Assembly (NCBI GenBank): GCA_045809745.1
Contig: JBJMXE010000116.1
Location: 1-55,070, forward strand
Direction of reading: 5' to 3'
DNA: 55,070 nt
Origin: DATFCK01 sp045809745
GTDB lineage: Bacteria; Verrucomicrobiota; Verrucomicrobiia; Chthoniobacterales; UBA10450
The notes below the pieces were generated by a model. That model had not been told where the DNA came from. It did not search any database and saw nothing but the letters and a program-made list of their open reading frames with translations. This document shows, piece by piece, positions 40,534 to 49,697 of the stretch (position 1 is its first letter; every line of letters begins with the position of its first letter). The translations under genes and the position numbers were made by a program.

Positions 40534-42564
40534 ATGCCTCAATCTGATCGCAACCAGCGGGACAACAAGCCGCGGGGTAACGAGCCCAACTTTAACTGGC
40601 GCGGAGTGATTCTAATCGCTATCGCGTTTGCGCTGATCGCGCTCGCCATTGTCTTCCGCGGCGGCGGCTATCAAGGACTTGAAGAAGTCCCATACAACCG
40701 ATTCCTGGAACTGCTGGAGAACAAGCAGATCGACAAGAACTCCCAGCTCTCGCTGGTGGTGGAGGAAGGACGACCGACCCAGGCTTTGGTCGGCTATTAT
40801 ATTAAGCAGGGTGCGGGCGCTCAGCCGGCCCAGCCGGTGAAGTTCCGGACGACGGTCTATCTAAACTTCACAAACGACCTGCAGCAAAAACTGGCTGCCA
40901 GTGGCATTCAGCCCGCCATTAAAACAGAGTCAAATGTTTTGGCTCAGACCGTCCTCGGTTTCGCTCCGATCGCGCTGTTTCTACTCGTCCTTTATTTTTT
41001 GTTTCGTCAGCAGATTCGGATGGCAGGCAAAGGCGCGTTGAATTTCGGAAAATCGAAGGCGCGAATGCTTGCGCGCGATAAAAACAAAATCACATTTCGC
41101 GACGTAGCCGGCGTTGAGGAAGCGAAGGACGAAGTGCAGGAGCTGGTCGAATTTTTGCGCGACCCGAAGAAGTTTCAGAAACTTGGCGGCCGTATCCCGA
41201 AAGGGGTATTGTTAGTCGGCCCGCCTGGAACCGGCAAAACTTTGCTGGCCCGTGCTATTGCCGGCGAGGCCGACGTCCCGTTTTTCTCGATCAGCGGCTC
41301 CGACTTCGTCGAAATGTTTGTCGGCGTCGGCGCATCGCGTGTTCGGGATATGTTCGAACAGGGCAAGAAGTCTGCGCCTTGCATCATTTTCATCGACGAA
41401 ATCGACGCGGTGGGCCGTCATCGTGGCCACGGAGTCGGGGGCGGTCATGACGAGCGCGAGCAAACGCTGAATGCGCTGCTCGTTGAGATGGACGGATTTG
41501 ATACGCAGGAAGGCGTGATCATCATCGCCGCGACTAACCGGCCGGATGTTCTTGATCCGGCGCTATTGCGTCCCGGACGTTTCGACCGCCAGATCACGGT
41601 GAACCTGCCGGACGTGAAAGGTCGCGAAGAGATCCTGCGAGTGCACGCCAAGAAAGTGAAACTGGCCGAAGGAGTCGATCTGGCCGTGGTCGCGCGTGGC
41701 ACCCCGGGCTATTCCGGCGCGGAGTTGGCCAACGTGATCAACGAAGCAGCGCTACTGGCTGCTCGGCGAGGCCTCAAAGGCATCACCTTGTCTGAGTTGG
41801 AGGAAGCGCGGGATAAAGTGCGCTGGGGCAAAGAACGGCGCAGCCTGGCGTTGAGCGAAAAGGAAAAGCAGAACACGGCCTACCACGAGGCCGGTCATGC
41901 GCTCTTGCTCGAGCTCCTGCCGCATACCGAGCCGCTGCATAAGGTAACCATCATTCCTCGAGGGCCGTCGTTAGGCTCGACCATGTGGCTGCCGGAAGAG
42001 GACAAATACACCAATCGGAAAAACGAACTTCTGGCCAGCCTGGCGGTGAAGATGGGAGGACGCGTGGCAGAGGAAATTGTTTTCGGCGATGTCACCAATG
42101 GTGCCGCAGGCGACATCAAGATGGCGACGGCTGTGGCCAGGAAGATGGTTTGCGAATGGGGCATGAGTGAGAAAATGGGAATGGTCGAATACGGTGAGCA
42201 CGAAGATTATGTGTTCCTCGGACGTGACATCTCCCGCGCACGCGATTACAGCGAAGCCACCGCCGAAGAGATCGACCGCGAAGTTAGGCGATTGCTTGAT
42301 GACGCCTATCAACAGGCGAAAAGTACACTGGTTACCAACCGGCATACCCTGGATGTGATCGCAAAGGCGTTGCTCGAGTACGAAACTTTGGACGGCGTCC
42401 AGATCGGCGAGATCATCGAACACGGCCGATTGTTGAATCCGCCGGCCGGTATTCCGCCGCAGACGGGCGAGAAAATGCCTCCGGAGAAACCGCCGAAACA
42501 AGTGGTGATTGCTCCCGACGTAACGCCGCCATTGCCAGGCGCGTTAGGCGGCGCGCCCGCTTAG
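40534..42564 (+). CDS. ftsH: ATP-dependent membrane zinc protease FtsH
   Basis: A hexameric inner-membrane AAA+ protease that removes misassembled membrane proteins and short-lived regulators. Membrane helices flank a small periplasmic domain (WRGVILIAIAFALIALAIVF, then APIALFLLVLYFLF). The AAA module has Walker A GPPGTGKT, Walker B CIIFIDEIDAVG, the SRH ATNRPDVLDPALLRPGRFDRQ and the pore motif SDFVEMFVGVGASR. The protease carries HEAGH, with the third zinc ligand downstream. At 676 residues with a Pro-rich, divergent C-terminal tail it is complete. The 282-base region upstream, divergent from the ABC gene, should hold the promoter. Confidence 0.97.
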   Translation: MPQSDRNQRDNKPRGNEPNFNWRGVILIAIAFALIALAIVFRGGGYQGLEEVPYNRFLELLENKQIDKNSQLSLVVEEGRPTQALVGYYIKQGAGAQPAQPVKFRTTVYLNFTNDLQQKLAASGIQPAIKTESNVLAQTVLGFAPIALFLLVLYFLFRQQIRMAGKGALNFGKSKARMLARDKNKITFRDVAGVEEAKDEVQELVEFLRDPKKFQKLGGRIPKGVLLVGPPGTGKTLLARAIAGEADVPFFSISGSDFVEMFVGVGASRVRDMFEQGKKSAPCIIFIDEIDAVGRHRGHGVGGGHDEREQTLNALLVEMDGFDTQEGVIIIAATNRPDVLDPALLRPGRFDRQITVNLPDVKGREEILRVHAKKVKLAEGVDLAVVARGTPGYSGAELANVINEAALLAARRGLKGITLSELEEARDKVRWGKERRSLALSEKEKQNTAYHEAGHALLLELLPHTEPLHKVTIIPRGPSLGSTMWLPEEDKYTNRKNELLASLAVKMGGRVAEEIVFGDVTNGAAGDIKMATAVARKMVCEWGMSEKMGMVEYGEHEDYVFLGRDISRARDYSEATAEEIDREVRRLLDDAYQQAKSTLVTNRHTLDVIAKALLEYETLDGVQIGEIIEHGRLLNPPAGIPPQTGEKMPPEKPPKQVVIAPDVTPPLPGALGGAPA

Positions 42565-42658
42565 GGTCAGGTCAATTCCCTAGCCGTTCCCGTCTATCAG
42601 GTGAGCATTCCATTCAGCTCGCTTGAGTAAATTTCCGGTAACGATGCGCCTCAGAATT

Positions 42659-42743
42659 GTCATCCTGAGCGAAGTTGAAGGACCTCTCCTACTGGGTGAC
42701 GTGTTCCGCATGGGTGAGGGCCCTCCACAAGCTCGGGGATGAC
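42659..42743. repeat. REP/MITE-like palindromic element in the ftsH-hpf gap
   Basis: GTCATCCTGAGC (from 42659) and GCTCGGGGATGAC (ending 42743) are inverted copies at the ends of an 85-base element, with inner segments GGACCTCTC and GAGGGCCCTCC also partly complementary. The CATCCTGAGCGAAG type of end is familiar from dispersed repeats of many soil and environmental genomes. It lies in the roughly 395-base gene-free gap between ftsH and the HPF gene. The rest of the gap shows nothing I could identify. Confidence 0.55.
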
Positions 42744-42959
42744 ATAGCTGCGGAGCGCCACGCGCCGAATCCACCGTCAGTCGGTGAAATACAGGTTCTG
42801 GGCGAAGTGCATCTGCGAGGTCGTCGCTCCACTCACGTCGCGATTTCGATTAGCGCCGACCGAGATAGCTGCGAACCGACGCGCCTGAGCGCGGCTGGCG
42901 GTAGCAATCGAAACAGAATATCGACGCGAAATTGCTCAGAAAGATAGCGGCCTTTGACC

Positions 42960-43325
42960 CTACTTCGGGGACCGCGTATTCGCGTGCGTCTTTACTTCGT
43001 GGCGCTGCTTGTCCACAACCCGCCGCAGTTCGCGCTCCATCGTTTTGAATGCATCGTGAATGGCTTTGTTTAACGGCTGATGCGAGCCGTTGTCTGTCTG
43101 CTGTTCCTCCGCCACCAGCTCGTGTCGGGGGGCCACGGTGACATCGATTCGAACGCGAAACGGATTGCCCTTTTGATGACCGTGATTCGGTTGTTCGATG
43201 GCCACATCACAGCGATTGATGTGGTCGCAAAATTTTTCGAGTCGCGCTGAATACTCCAAAATGAGGTTGTCGATTTCTTCTGACTTTTCCAGGCCGCGGT
43301 AGGTGATGTTTACGGGCAGTTGCAT
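42960..43325 (-). CDS. HPF/RaiA-type ribosome-associated factor (short form)
   Basis: A 121-residue protein matching the sigma-54 modulation/HPF family: an initial strand (QLPVNITYRGL), a helix (EEIDNLILEYSARLEKFCDHI), strands, and the last helix (KAIHDAFKTMERELRRVVDKQ) with basic surface. These proteins bind the ribosomal decoding region and slow translation in stress or stationary phase. It has only the short N-terminal domain, without the long-HPF dimerisation tail, so it is closer to RaiA/HPF than to long HPF. It ends with a Lys/Arg-rich stretch (HEVKTHANTRSPK). The gene stands alone, with an element-containing gap on one side and the attachment-like gene on the other. Confidence 0.8.
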   Translation of the reverse strand: MQLPVNITYRGLEKSEEIDNLILEYSARLEKFCDHINRCDVAIEQPNHGHQKGNPFRVRIDVTVAPRHELVAEEQQTDNGSHQPLNKAIHDAFKTMERELRRVVDKQRHEVKTHANTRSPK

Positions 43326-43425
43326 GGTTGGATGATCTTATGTGAGGCGACTCAGGAACGGAAGCCGAACATTTGGCAGCGTCGGGCGTGCCGGGTTGGA
43401 GAATATTTTCGGTGTTCTCGCGACA

Positions 43426-43890
43426 TCAAATCGGGCGGAGCGATCGAAAATGACTGCCAAGTTTCGCCGGCTCCACCTTAACCAGATCCGATTTCACGTG
43501 TTCGACGATGCGATCTCGAACTTCGTTCGGTAAAAGATCCACGATGGCAGAATGAAACTCCGCCGGAGCGGCAAATGACCAGCCTTCGACGCCGTCGCTT
43601 TTCACCACCTTCGCGATTTGGTCGGCCAGCTCTTTGTAAATGCGCCGATGCGTTTCATTCTCGAACTGCGTCCGTTCCGCGATCGCATTCATGTGCCGGC
43701 CACTGCCGCCATCGCCGACCGGAAAGCGTCCGGCCATATCCGTGACTTTGTCAATCATTCGGCCATGGGCATCGGTAATGTCGAAAGCCTGAATCAGGTG
43801 CAAACTCGGCCCGCGGGTGGGAGTTTCATCGACTCGATAGGCTTTCAAACTTCCGCGATCGGTTACGATGACAAGTGAAGTCGGTGTCAT
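43426..43890 (-). CDS. Host-attachment-protein-like (Host_attach) domain protein
   Basis: The Met at 43890 opens a 154-residue protein; the longer frame to 44085 adds residues that overlap the glgX 3' end and look noncoding. The body begins TSLVIVTDRGSLKAYRVDETP and goes on with FPVGDGGSGRHMNAIAERTQFENETHRRIYKELADQIAKVV and VEHVKSDLVKVEPAKL. This is the Host_attach family, named for a protein needed for attachment in Agrobacterium, but broadly distributed with unclear function. The fold resembles eRF1/baeRF-type domains, so an RNA- or ribosome-related job is as likely as attachment. It is next to the HPF gene. Confidence 0.7.
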   Translation of the reverse strand: MTPTSLVIVTDRGSLKAYRVDETPTRGPSLHLIQAFDITDAHGRMIDKVTDMAGRFPVGDGGSGRHMNAIAERTQFENETHRRIYKELADQIAKVVKSDGVEGWSFAAPAEFHSAIVDLLPNEVRDRIVEHVKSDLVKVEPAKLGSHFRSLRPI

Positions 43891-43985
43891 AAGCAGTTTA
43901 TTCCCGGCGATGCCTGCGCCGAACGGGCGCACATCTGACTTCGCATTTCTATAGTCATTTCGTTGCTCGCGACAAGAGCGCGGGG

Positions 43986-46247
43986 CTATTTTTCCGAGGG
44001 TTTGCGCCTGGTGGATTTCCGCGTCCCGGTGCGTTCTTGTTCGCCCGGGATTTGTTCCGGCAGATTGACCGGCCGTTTTCTCCACGATTCCTCGCGAGCC
44101 TGTGCCTGCTCACCTCCGGTGAGGCGGAACAGTGCCGTGCTGCGGTCGGTCAGATCAAAATCATCGCCCGAAGCAAACTTGCGGACATTATTCGAGAACC
44201 CGCTTTCTTCGGTGGTATTGAGTATTAACTCCCACTCCAGATGCTCTCTGCCCGGGAGCAAAAATTGAATCGGCTCGTAGTGAGCATTGATCAGAAGCAA
44301 AAAGGTTTGGTCCCTGACCGGTTCGCCTTCGAAGCTCAGAATGTCGGATGTATCGCCGCTGAGTAACATTCCGAGGCAGCGGACAAACGGCGAACCCCAT
44401 TCTTCATCGCTCATTTCGTTGCCGCCGGGATTGAACCACATCACGTCTTTCACTTCCGCGCCGCGAATGCGGCGGCCTTGAAGGAATTTCGGCCGTCGAA
44501 ATACCGGGTGCTCTTTTCGCAGCTGAATCAGGCGGCGGGTGAACTCAAACAGTGTGTCGCGATGTGCATCGCGCTGCCAGCTGAACCAGCTGATCTCGTT
44601 ATCCTGGCAGTATGCGTTGTTGTTGCCGTTTTGAGTCCGGCCGAATTCGTCGCCACCTAACAACATTGGCACGCCCTGCGAAAGGAACAATGTGGTTAGC
44701 AGATTGCGACGCTGCCGGCGGCGGAGCGCTGCGATCTTTTCATCCTCGGTCGGCCCTTCCACGCCGCAGTTCCAGGAATGGTTATTGTTGTCGCCGTCCT
44801 GGTTATTTTCGCCGTTCGCTTCGTTGTGCTTGTCGTTGTAGCTGACAAGGTCATTCAGCGTAAAACCATCATGCGACGTAATGAAGTTAACGCTGGCGTA
44901 GGGCCGGCGCCCATCGTGCTGGTACAGATCAGGGCTGCCGGTTAGGCGATATGCAATTTCGCCGATCCGGCCCTCGTCTCCCTTCCAATAACTACGGGTG
45001 GCATCGCGATATTTGCCATTCCATTCCGACCAGCCGGTCGGGAACCCACCGACCTGGTATCCGCCCTCGCCCACATCCCATGGCTCGGCAATCAACTTCA
45101 CCTTCGAAAGAACCGGGTCCTGATGAATCGCTTCCAAAAAAGGGTGCTGACGATTAACCCCATTGAAGTCACGAGCCAGCGTGGATGCCAGATCGAACCG
45201 GAACCCGTCCACGTGCATCTCCTCCACCCAGTAGCGCAGACTATCCAGCACCATCTGCAATGTCCGGGGATGCATGGTCTCAACCGTGTTACCGGTCCCG
45301 GTGTAGTCCATGTAGAACCGCGGGTTTTCGGGCGAGAGCCGATAGCTCGCGATATTGTCGATGCCGCGGAAACATAAGGTGGGACCAAGATGATTGCCCT
45401 CCGCAGTGTGGTTGTACACGACATCGAGGATCACTTCGATTCCAGCTACATGAAGTTTTCGCACCATCTCCTTGAACTCGATCACCTGTTCGCCCAGGTG
45501 TCCGCTGCTGCTGTAGTCGGCATGCGGCGCAAAGAAGCCGATCGTGTTATAGCCCCAGTAATTCGTTAGGCTCTTGTCCAGTAGCAGCTTGTCGTCAACG
45601 TGAGCGTGCACCGGTAACAGCTCCACCGCAGTGACTCCCAGATTTTTCAGGTATTGGATGGCCGGCTCACTGCCCAATCCCGCATATGTGCCGCGGATAT
45701 TTTCCGGAACCGCATCGAACAATTTTGTGAAGCCCTTCACGTGCACTTCGTAGATGACGGACTCAGGCAGGGGGATATTGGGGCGCCGATCTCCCTGCCA
45801 CTCGAAGGATTGATCAACCACCACGCACTTCGGCATCCCCCACGCGTCATCGCGAAAATCGCGCGCCATATCTTGGAGTTTGTCCCCAACCACGTAGCCA
45901 AACATTTCGTCTGCCCACATGATCTCGCCCGCGATCGCCTTCGCGTATGGATCCAGCAACAATTTCGAACTGTTAAATCGCAGACCATGCGCCGGATCGT
46001 AAGGACCGGACACGCGAAAGCCATAAAGCTGTCCCGGCCGCACGTCCGGAAGGAAGACGTGCCACACCTGATCCGTCTGCTCGCTCATCGGAATACGCAA
46101 CGTTTCCTGAACTGCATCGAGATCGGCAAACAAACACACGTCGACCGAAGTAGCGTGCGCGGAAAAAACAGCGAAATTCACACCGTTGCCCGTCCATGTC
46201 GCTCCCAAAGGATAGGGGTGGCCAAGCCAGATTTTGAGCGGTGTCAT
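43986..46247 (-). CDS. glgX: Glycogen debranching enzyme GlgX (isoamylase-type, GH13)
   Basis: Cleaves alpha-1,6 branches of glycogen, probably short phosphorylase-limit branches. The start at 46247 (MTPLKIWLGHPYPLGATW) matches the family; the ORF up to 46316 overlaps the divergent L,D-transpeptidase start. An N-terminal carbohydrate-binding domain is followed by the GH13 barrel with DVVYNHTAEGNHLGP, the nucleophile in DGFRFDLASTLARDFNG, the acid in KLIAEPWDVGEGGYQVG and the third Asp in NFITSHDGFTLNDL. At 753 residues it is slightly longer than the usual 700 or so because of a basic C-terminal tail (ERTGTRKSTRRKPSEK). No other glycogen gene is in the window. Confidence 0.93.
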   Translation of the reverse strand: MTPLKIWLGHPYPLGATWTGNGVNFAVFSAHATSVDVCLFADLDAVQETLRIPMSEQTDQVWHVFLPDVRPGQLYGFRVSGPYDPAHGLRFNSSKLLLDPYAKAIAGEIMWADEMFGYVVGDKLQDMARDFRDDAWGMPKCVVVDQSFEWQGDRRPNIPLPESVIYEVHVKGFTKLFDAVPENIRGTYAGLGSEPAIQYLKNLGVTAVELLPVHAHVDDKLLLDKSLTNYWGYNTIGFFAPHADYSSSGHLGEQVIEFKEMVRKLHVAGIEVILDVVYNHTAEGNHLGPTLCFRGIDNIASYRLSPENPRFYMDYTGTGNTVETMHPRTLQMVLDSLRYWVEEMHVDGFRFDLASTLARDFNGVNRQHPFLEAIHQDPVLSKVKLIAEPWDVGEGGYQVGGFPTGWSEWNGKYRDATRSYWKGDEGRIGEIAYRLTGSPDLYQHDGRRPYASVNFITSHDGFTLNDLVSYNDKHNEANGENNQDGDNNNHSWNCGVEGPTEDEKIAALRRRQRRNLLTTLFLSQGVPMLLGGDEFGRTQNGNNNAYCQDNEISWFSWQRDAHRDTLFEFTRRLIQLRKEHPVFRRPKFLQGRRIRGAEVKDVMWFNPGGNEMSDEEWGSPFVRCLGMLLSGDTSDILSFEGEPVRDQTFLLLINAHYEPIQFLLPGREHLEWELILNTTEESGFSNNVRKFASGDDFDLTDRSTALFRLTGGEQAQAREESWRKRPVNLPEQIPGEQERTGTRKSTRRKPSEK

Positions 46248-46291
46248 AAAGGAGCCGTTCTTATCGGCCACGGCGGCAAAGCGCGCAACCG

Positions 46292-46870
46292 ATGAACACC
46301 CAGCGCCAACAAACAAGACGAACTACAGCGTTTGCATCGCGCGCGAGCGTCGTGGCGCTCGTCATTTTTAGTGCCGCAGTTTTAATCGTCGCAACGGTAG
46401 TCAGTTACTCGAGGCAGCGCGCGCATCCGCTATTTCCGCGAGGCGCAGTGATTGACCGGATCGTCGTCGACAAGGCAGCGCGCCGCCTTTTGGTTTTCCG
46501 CAATGGCCAGATGCTCAAGTCGTATCACGTAGCCTTAGGGGAACAACCAGGCGGAGCCAAGCAACAGGAGGGGGATATGAGAACACCTGAAGGTGTTTAC
46601 CAGATCGACTATCGAAATCCGCACAGTGACTACCACCTCGCTTTGCATATTTCTTACCCAAGCCCGAATGATGTCGCCCGAGCGGCGGCCCGGGGCGTTT
46701 CCGCTGGGTCCGACATTATGATTCACGGCCTGCCTAACGGACACAGCTCCATGAGTGCAGTTTATCGGCAGAAAGATTGGACTGCCGGGTGCATTGCCGT
46801 CACCGACGAAGAGATCGAGGAGTTGTGGCGGATCGCACCGGACGGAACGGCGATTGAGATACGGCCGTAA
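46292..46870 (+). CDS. L,D-transpeptidase (YkuD), membrane-anchored
   Basis: A 192-residue protein with one membrane helix (VVALVIFSAAVLIVATVVSY) and a YkuD catalytic domain in the periplasm. The domain starts with IDRIVVDKAARRLLVFRNGQ, and the active site is IMIHGLPNG, with the conserved His, followed by DWTAGCIAVTDEEIEELW, with the catalytic Cys. L,D-transpeptidases make 3-3 cross-links in peptidoglycan or attach proteins to it; which of these is not decidable here. There is no LysM or other wall-binding domain. It is divergent from glgX, with only 44 bases between starts. Confidence 0.9.
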   Translation: MNTQRQQTRRTTAFASRASVVALVIFSAAVLIVATVVSYSRQRAHPLFPRGAVIDRIVVDKAARRLLVFRNGQMLKSYHVALGEQPGGAKQQEGDMRTPEGVYQIDYRNPHSDYHLALHISYPSPNDVARAAARGVSAGSDIMIHGLPNGHSSMSAVYRQKDWTAGCIAVTDEEIEELWRIAPDGTAIEIRP

Positions 46871-46944
46871 GAAGAGCAGGATGCAAATTTTGGACCTGCG
46901 CTCCCACACGATCTGGTCTGCGTCGTCCGGCAGGCGCCACTAGC

Positions 46945-47078
46945 GGAGGGGCGAGCTTGTCTCGTCCCACCTGTCTCTCCTGATTGTGTGAGCGAACTGG
47001 GTTCACAAACTGCGTCAGAACGACTGCTGTTGGCCGCAACACCAGCAAATTAATGGGACGAGACCAGCTCGTCCCTCC
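46945..47078. mobile_element. MITE-like palindromic element with 25-base terminal inverted repeats
   Basis: The left end (46945-46969) and the right end (47054-47078) are inverted copies matching at 23 of 25 positions, starting GGAGGG and ending TCGTCCCA. The 134-base body contains no reading frame of note. It occupies the centre of the 318-base gene-free gap between the L,D-transpeptidase and lipoprotein genes. Size, ends and lack of genes are as in non-autonomous MITEs or large bacterial palindromic repeats. Flanking target duplications are not clear. Confidence 0.6.
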
Positions 47079-47188
47079 GGTTTTCAGGTGCGGTGTTCGA
47101 AAGCGCGGCAGGTTTTCTCTGGCTTTGACGACCAGTGATCTGCGCCCAGTCGATTCGCGGGGCACGATAGAGAAATAGGAGTACTGCT

Positions 47189-47626
47189 ATGAAAGCTGTA
47201 ATGAGGCTGTGGGTGTTCACCGGATTGCTGGCGCTTTCCGGCTGTGGGTCGACCAACACCATCATGGTCGGTCAGTCTCGTCCGGCCACGACGGCAGACA
47301 TGGTTCGTGTTTACTACACGCCGCCCCGTCATTACGAGCGGATCGCCCTTATTAATTCGCAGAGCGGCCCCACCTGGGCATTTACCACCCGCGGACAGAT
47401 GGAAGATGCAATCTCGAAGTTGCGGGAAGAAGCAGCGAAAGTCGGCGCAAACGGAGTTCTTATCGAAGCGACCGGCACCAGATCAAGTGGCAATCTCGGG
47501 ATTGGGGTGGGCGGTTTCGGCGGCGGTGGCGGATATCATAATGGATATGAAGTCGGCGGCGGCGGCGCGTTCGGCGGCCCGATTCTGCACAAGACAGCTT
47601 CGGCGACGGCGATTTACGTCCGCTGA
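47189..47626 (+). CDS. Lipoprotein of unknown function with Gly-rich tail
   Basis: A 145-residue lipoprotein: MKAVMRLWVFTGLLALSGCGS shows a signal peptide with the lipobox LSGC, so Cys19 would be lipidated. The mature part has YYTPPRHYERIALINSQSG, a helix with the pattern LREEAAKVGANGVLIEATG and a Gly-rich stretch (GVGGFGGGGGYHNGYEVGGGG) before a last strand. The KVGANGVLIEA element recalls DUF4156-like lipoproteins, but no firm family is assigned. It lies just downstream of the palindromic element and 15 bases before the ICMT-like gene. Its function is unknown. Confidence 0.7.
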   Translation: MKAVMRLWVFTGLLALSGCGSTNTIMVGQSRPATTADMVRVYYTPPRHYERIALINSQSGPTWAFTTRGQMEDAISKLREEAAKVGANGVLIEATGTRSSGNLGIGVGGFGGGGGYHNGYEVGGGGAFGGPILHKTASATAIYVR

Positions 47627-47641
47627 TTCAGCTGTTAAAGT

Positions 47642-48202
47642 GTGCCCGTGATTGAGCCCTGGATGCTGGGCGGGTTGTACATGTGTTCTGAGGTACTTCT
47701 CAGATTCCTTCGCCGTTCAAAATCGGGTGATGGATCGCATGACCGTCATTCCTTGCATATTCTTTGGATTGCGATCATCGGCGGCATCGCCGGCGGCATC
47801 TTCGTCGCAAACCTGTGCCGGTTCGCGACGTTGCCGTTTCCACACCTAACGACTATCGGCATTATGCTTTTCACAATCGGTATCGTCCTGCGCTGGTACT
47901 CAATCATTCACCTCGGCGCCTTGTTCACCGTTGATGTCGCGATTGCCGCGGACCACAAGCTGGTTGAATCCGGGCCCTATCGATTCGTTCGCCACCCATC
48001 CTATACCGGCGCGTTATTGGCATTCGTTGGATTCGCCCTATGCCTCCACAACTGGATTGCGTTCTTCGTCGTGTTGCTCCCGATAACTGCTGCATTTTTG
48101 TGGCGGATCCACGTTGAAGAAGCGGCGCTCCGAAACGCGCTTGGCGGAGATTACCACGGGTATGCCGACCGGACTAAACGGTTAGTCCCGTTTGTGTACT
48201 AA
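47642..48202 (+). CDS. Isoprenylcysteine carboxyl methyltransferase-like membrane protein
   Basis: A 186-residue membrane protein with about five hydrophobic segments and the ICMT/PEMT motif LVESGPYRFVRHPSYTGALL, where SAM is bound, followed by FLWRIHVEEAALRNALG and a final DYHGYADRTKRLVPF. Bacterial members methylate lipids or unknown substrates; prenylated proteins are not expected. Start choice is uncertain: GTG at 47642 or 47648, or ATG at 47663. The gene follows the lipoprotein closely on the same strand, so they may be one unit. Confidence 0.8.
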   Translation: MPVIEPWMLGGLYMCSEVLLRFLRRSKSGDGSHDRHSLHILWIAIIGGIAGGIFVANLCRFATLPFPHLTTIGIMLFTIGIVLRWYSIIHLGALFTVDVAIAADHKLVESGPYRFVRHPSYTGALLAFVGFALCLHNWIAFFVVLLPITAAFLWRIHVEEAALRNALGGDYHGYADRTKRLVPFVY

Positions 48203-48347
48203 GTCTTGAGCCGCGGTGGCTGGCCGGTGGCGCAGCTCGAATTTGGCGGTCCTTCGCGGTCGTCCCAAAGGGAAGAAAACCTCCTTCTACCGCCAATGTC
48301 CCGTCGACATCCGAATAAACCAGCGCATCTCCAGGTCCATTGTTATT

Positions 48348-49697
48348 GTGTCAGTCGTTATCGATCAGTCGATCTCCCGTCAGCCGGCCACCAAACAAGA
48401 CGAGCCGCGGACCGTTGGCCTCGCGACCGCCACTGGAATTGTGGTCGCAAACATCATCGGGTTCGGAATCTTTACCAGCCTGGGATTCCAGGTAGCTGCG
48501 ATTCAGTCGGGGTTCGCGCTGCTCCTGGTGTGGGTAATCGGCGGCGTCCTGTCGTTATGTGGCGCAGTCTGTTACGGAGAGCTTAGCGCAGCGCTGCCAC
48601 GGTCCGGCGGCGAATACCATTTTCTTTCCGTGATCTATCACCCGGCCGTCGGGTTTATGGCCGGATTCGTCTCGGCTACAGTCGGTTTTGCGGCGCCAGT
48701 CGCGCTCGCGGCAATGGCGTTTGGAAAATATCTCGACGGAATCTTTGGTACGGAGCTCGCGTTGGTTGCCTCGTTCGTAGTGGTCTGGATCGTCACGGCC
48801 TTCCATCTGCTCGGCGTTAGGCCGGGAGCGGCATTTCAAAACCTTTCGACTTGCGCAAAGATCGTCGTCATCGCGCTTTTGATCGGCGCCGGTCTGCTAA
48901 TTCCGCACAAGCAGCCGGTCCAATTTGTGCCGGCGGCGGGCGATGCGTCTGTTTTGGTCGGTTCGGCCTTCGCTGTCGCGCTGACCTACGTGATGTATTC
49001 CTACTCTGGTTGGAATGCCGCTGCCTATATAGCCGGCGAAATAAAGCGGCCCGAAGTCAACGTGCCCCGCGCGCTTCTTCTCGGGACCGGTGTTGTTATG
49101 GTCCTCTACACGGCGTTGAACGCGGTGTTTCTGCTGGCCACGCCTATGGCCGAGCTGCGCGGTCAGGTGGAGGTCGGCTTGATCGCGGGCAAGCACATTT
49201 TCGGCGAGGAAGGCGGCCGCGTCGTCGGCGGAATTATCTGCCTGGGACTGCTGTCGGCAATTAGCTCGATGACCTGGATTGGACCAAGGGTCACCATGTC
49301 GATGGGTGAAGATCACTGGCTGCTGCGCTTTCTTGGCCGGCGAAACAGCCGCGGAATACCGGCCAATGCGATTCTAGGTCAAACCGTGATCGTAACTTTG
49401 CTGTTGCTCACCCGCAGCTTTGAATTGGTGGTGATTTACATTCAGTTCAGCCTTTTACTCTGTTCGCTTCTGACCGTGGCGGGCGTGATTGTGTTGCGTC
49501 GAACACGGCCTGACCTGCCAAGGCCAAGTTGTGTTTGGGCGTATCCGCTGCCCGTCGTTGTGTTTTGTGTGGCGACGCTTTGGATGATGATCTACCTGTT
49601 GTACTCGCATCCTGCCGAATCGATACTCGGGCTTGGCACGATGGTTCTGGGATTAATTGTTTATCGGGCCGCCGATCGCCGCCCGTTAGTCGCATGA
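48348..49697 (+). CDS. APC-family amino-acid permease
   Basis: A membrane transporter with about 12 helices. The family opens with GLATATGIVVANIIGFGIFTSLG and goes on with LPRSGGEYHFLSVIYHPAVGFMAGF, YSGWNAAAYIAGEIKRPEVNVPRALLLG and AISSMTWIGPRVTMSMGED, which are marks of the APC/LAT group. It likely exchanges or imports amino acids. The GTG at 48348 leaves about 23 residues before the first helix; the frame extends back to 48216 but those residues are not family-like, so the start is uncertain. Its stop overlaps the next gene's ATG (49694), which couples an unknown secreted protein to it. Confidence 0.85.
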   Translation: MSVVIDQSISRQPATKQDEPRTVGLATATGIVVANIIGFGIFTSLGFQVAAIQSGFALLLVWVIGGVLSLCGAVCYGELSAALPRSGGEYHFLSVIYHPAVGFMAGFVSATVGFAAPVALAAMAFGKYLDGIFGTELALVASFVVVWIVTAFHLLGVRPGAAFQNLSTCAKIVVIALLIGAGLLIPHKQPVQFVPAAGDASVLVGSAFAVALTYVMYSYSGWNAAAYIAGEIKRPEVNVPRALLLGTGVVMVLYTALNAVFLLATPMAELRGQVEVGLIAGKHIFGEEGGRVVGGIICLGLLSAISSMTWIGPRVTMSMGEDHWLLRFLGRRNSRGIPANAILGQTVIVTLLLLTRSFELVVIYIQFSLLLCSLLTVAGVIVLRRTRPDLPRPSCVWAYPLPVVVFCVATLWMMIYLLYSHPAESILGLGTMVLGLIVYRAADRRPLVA

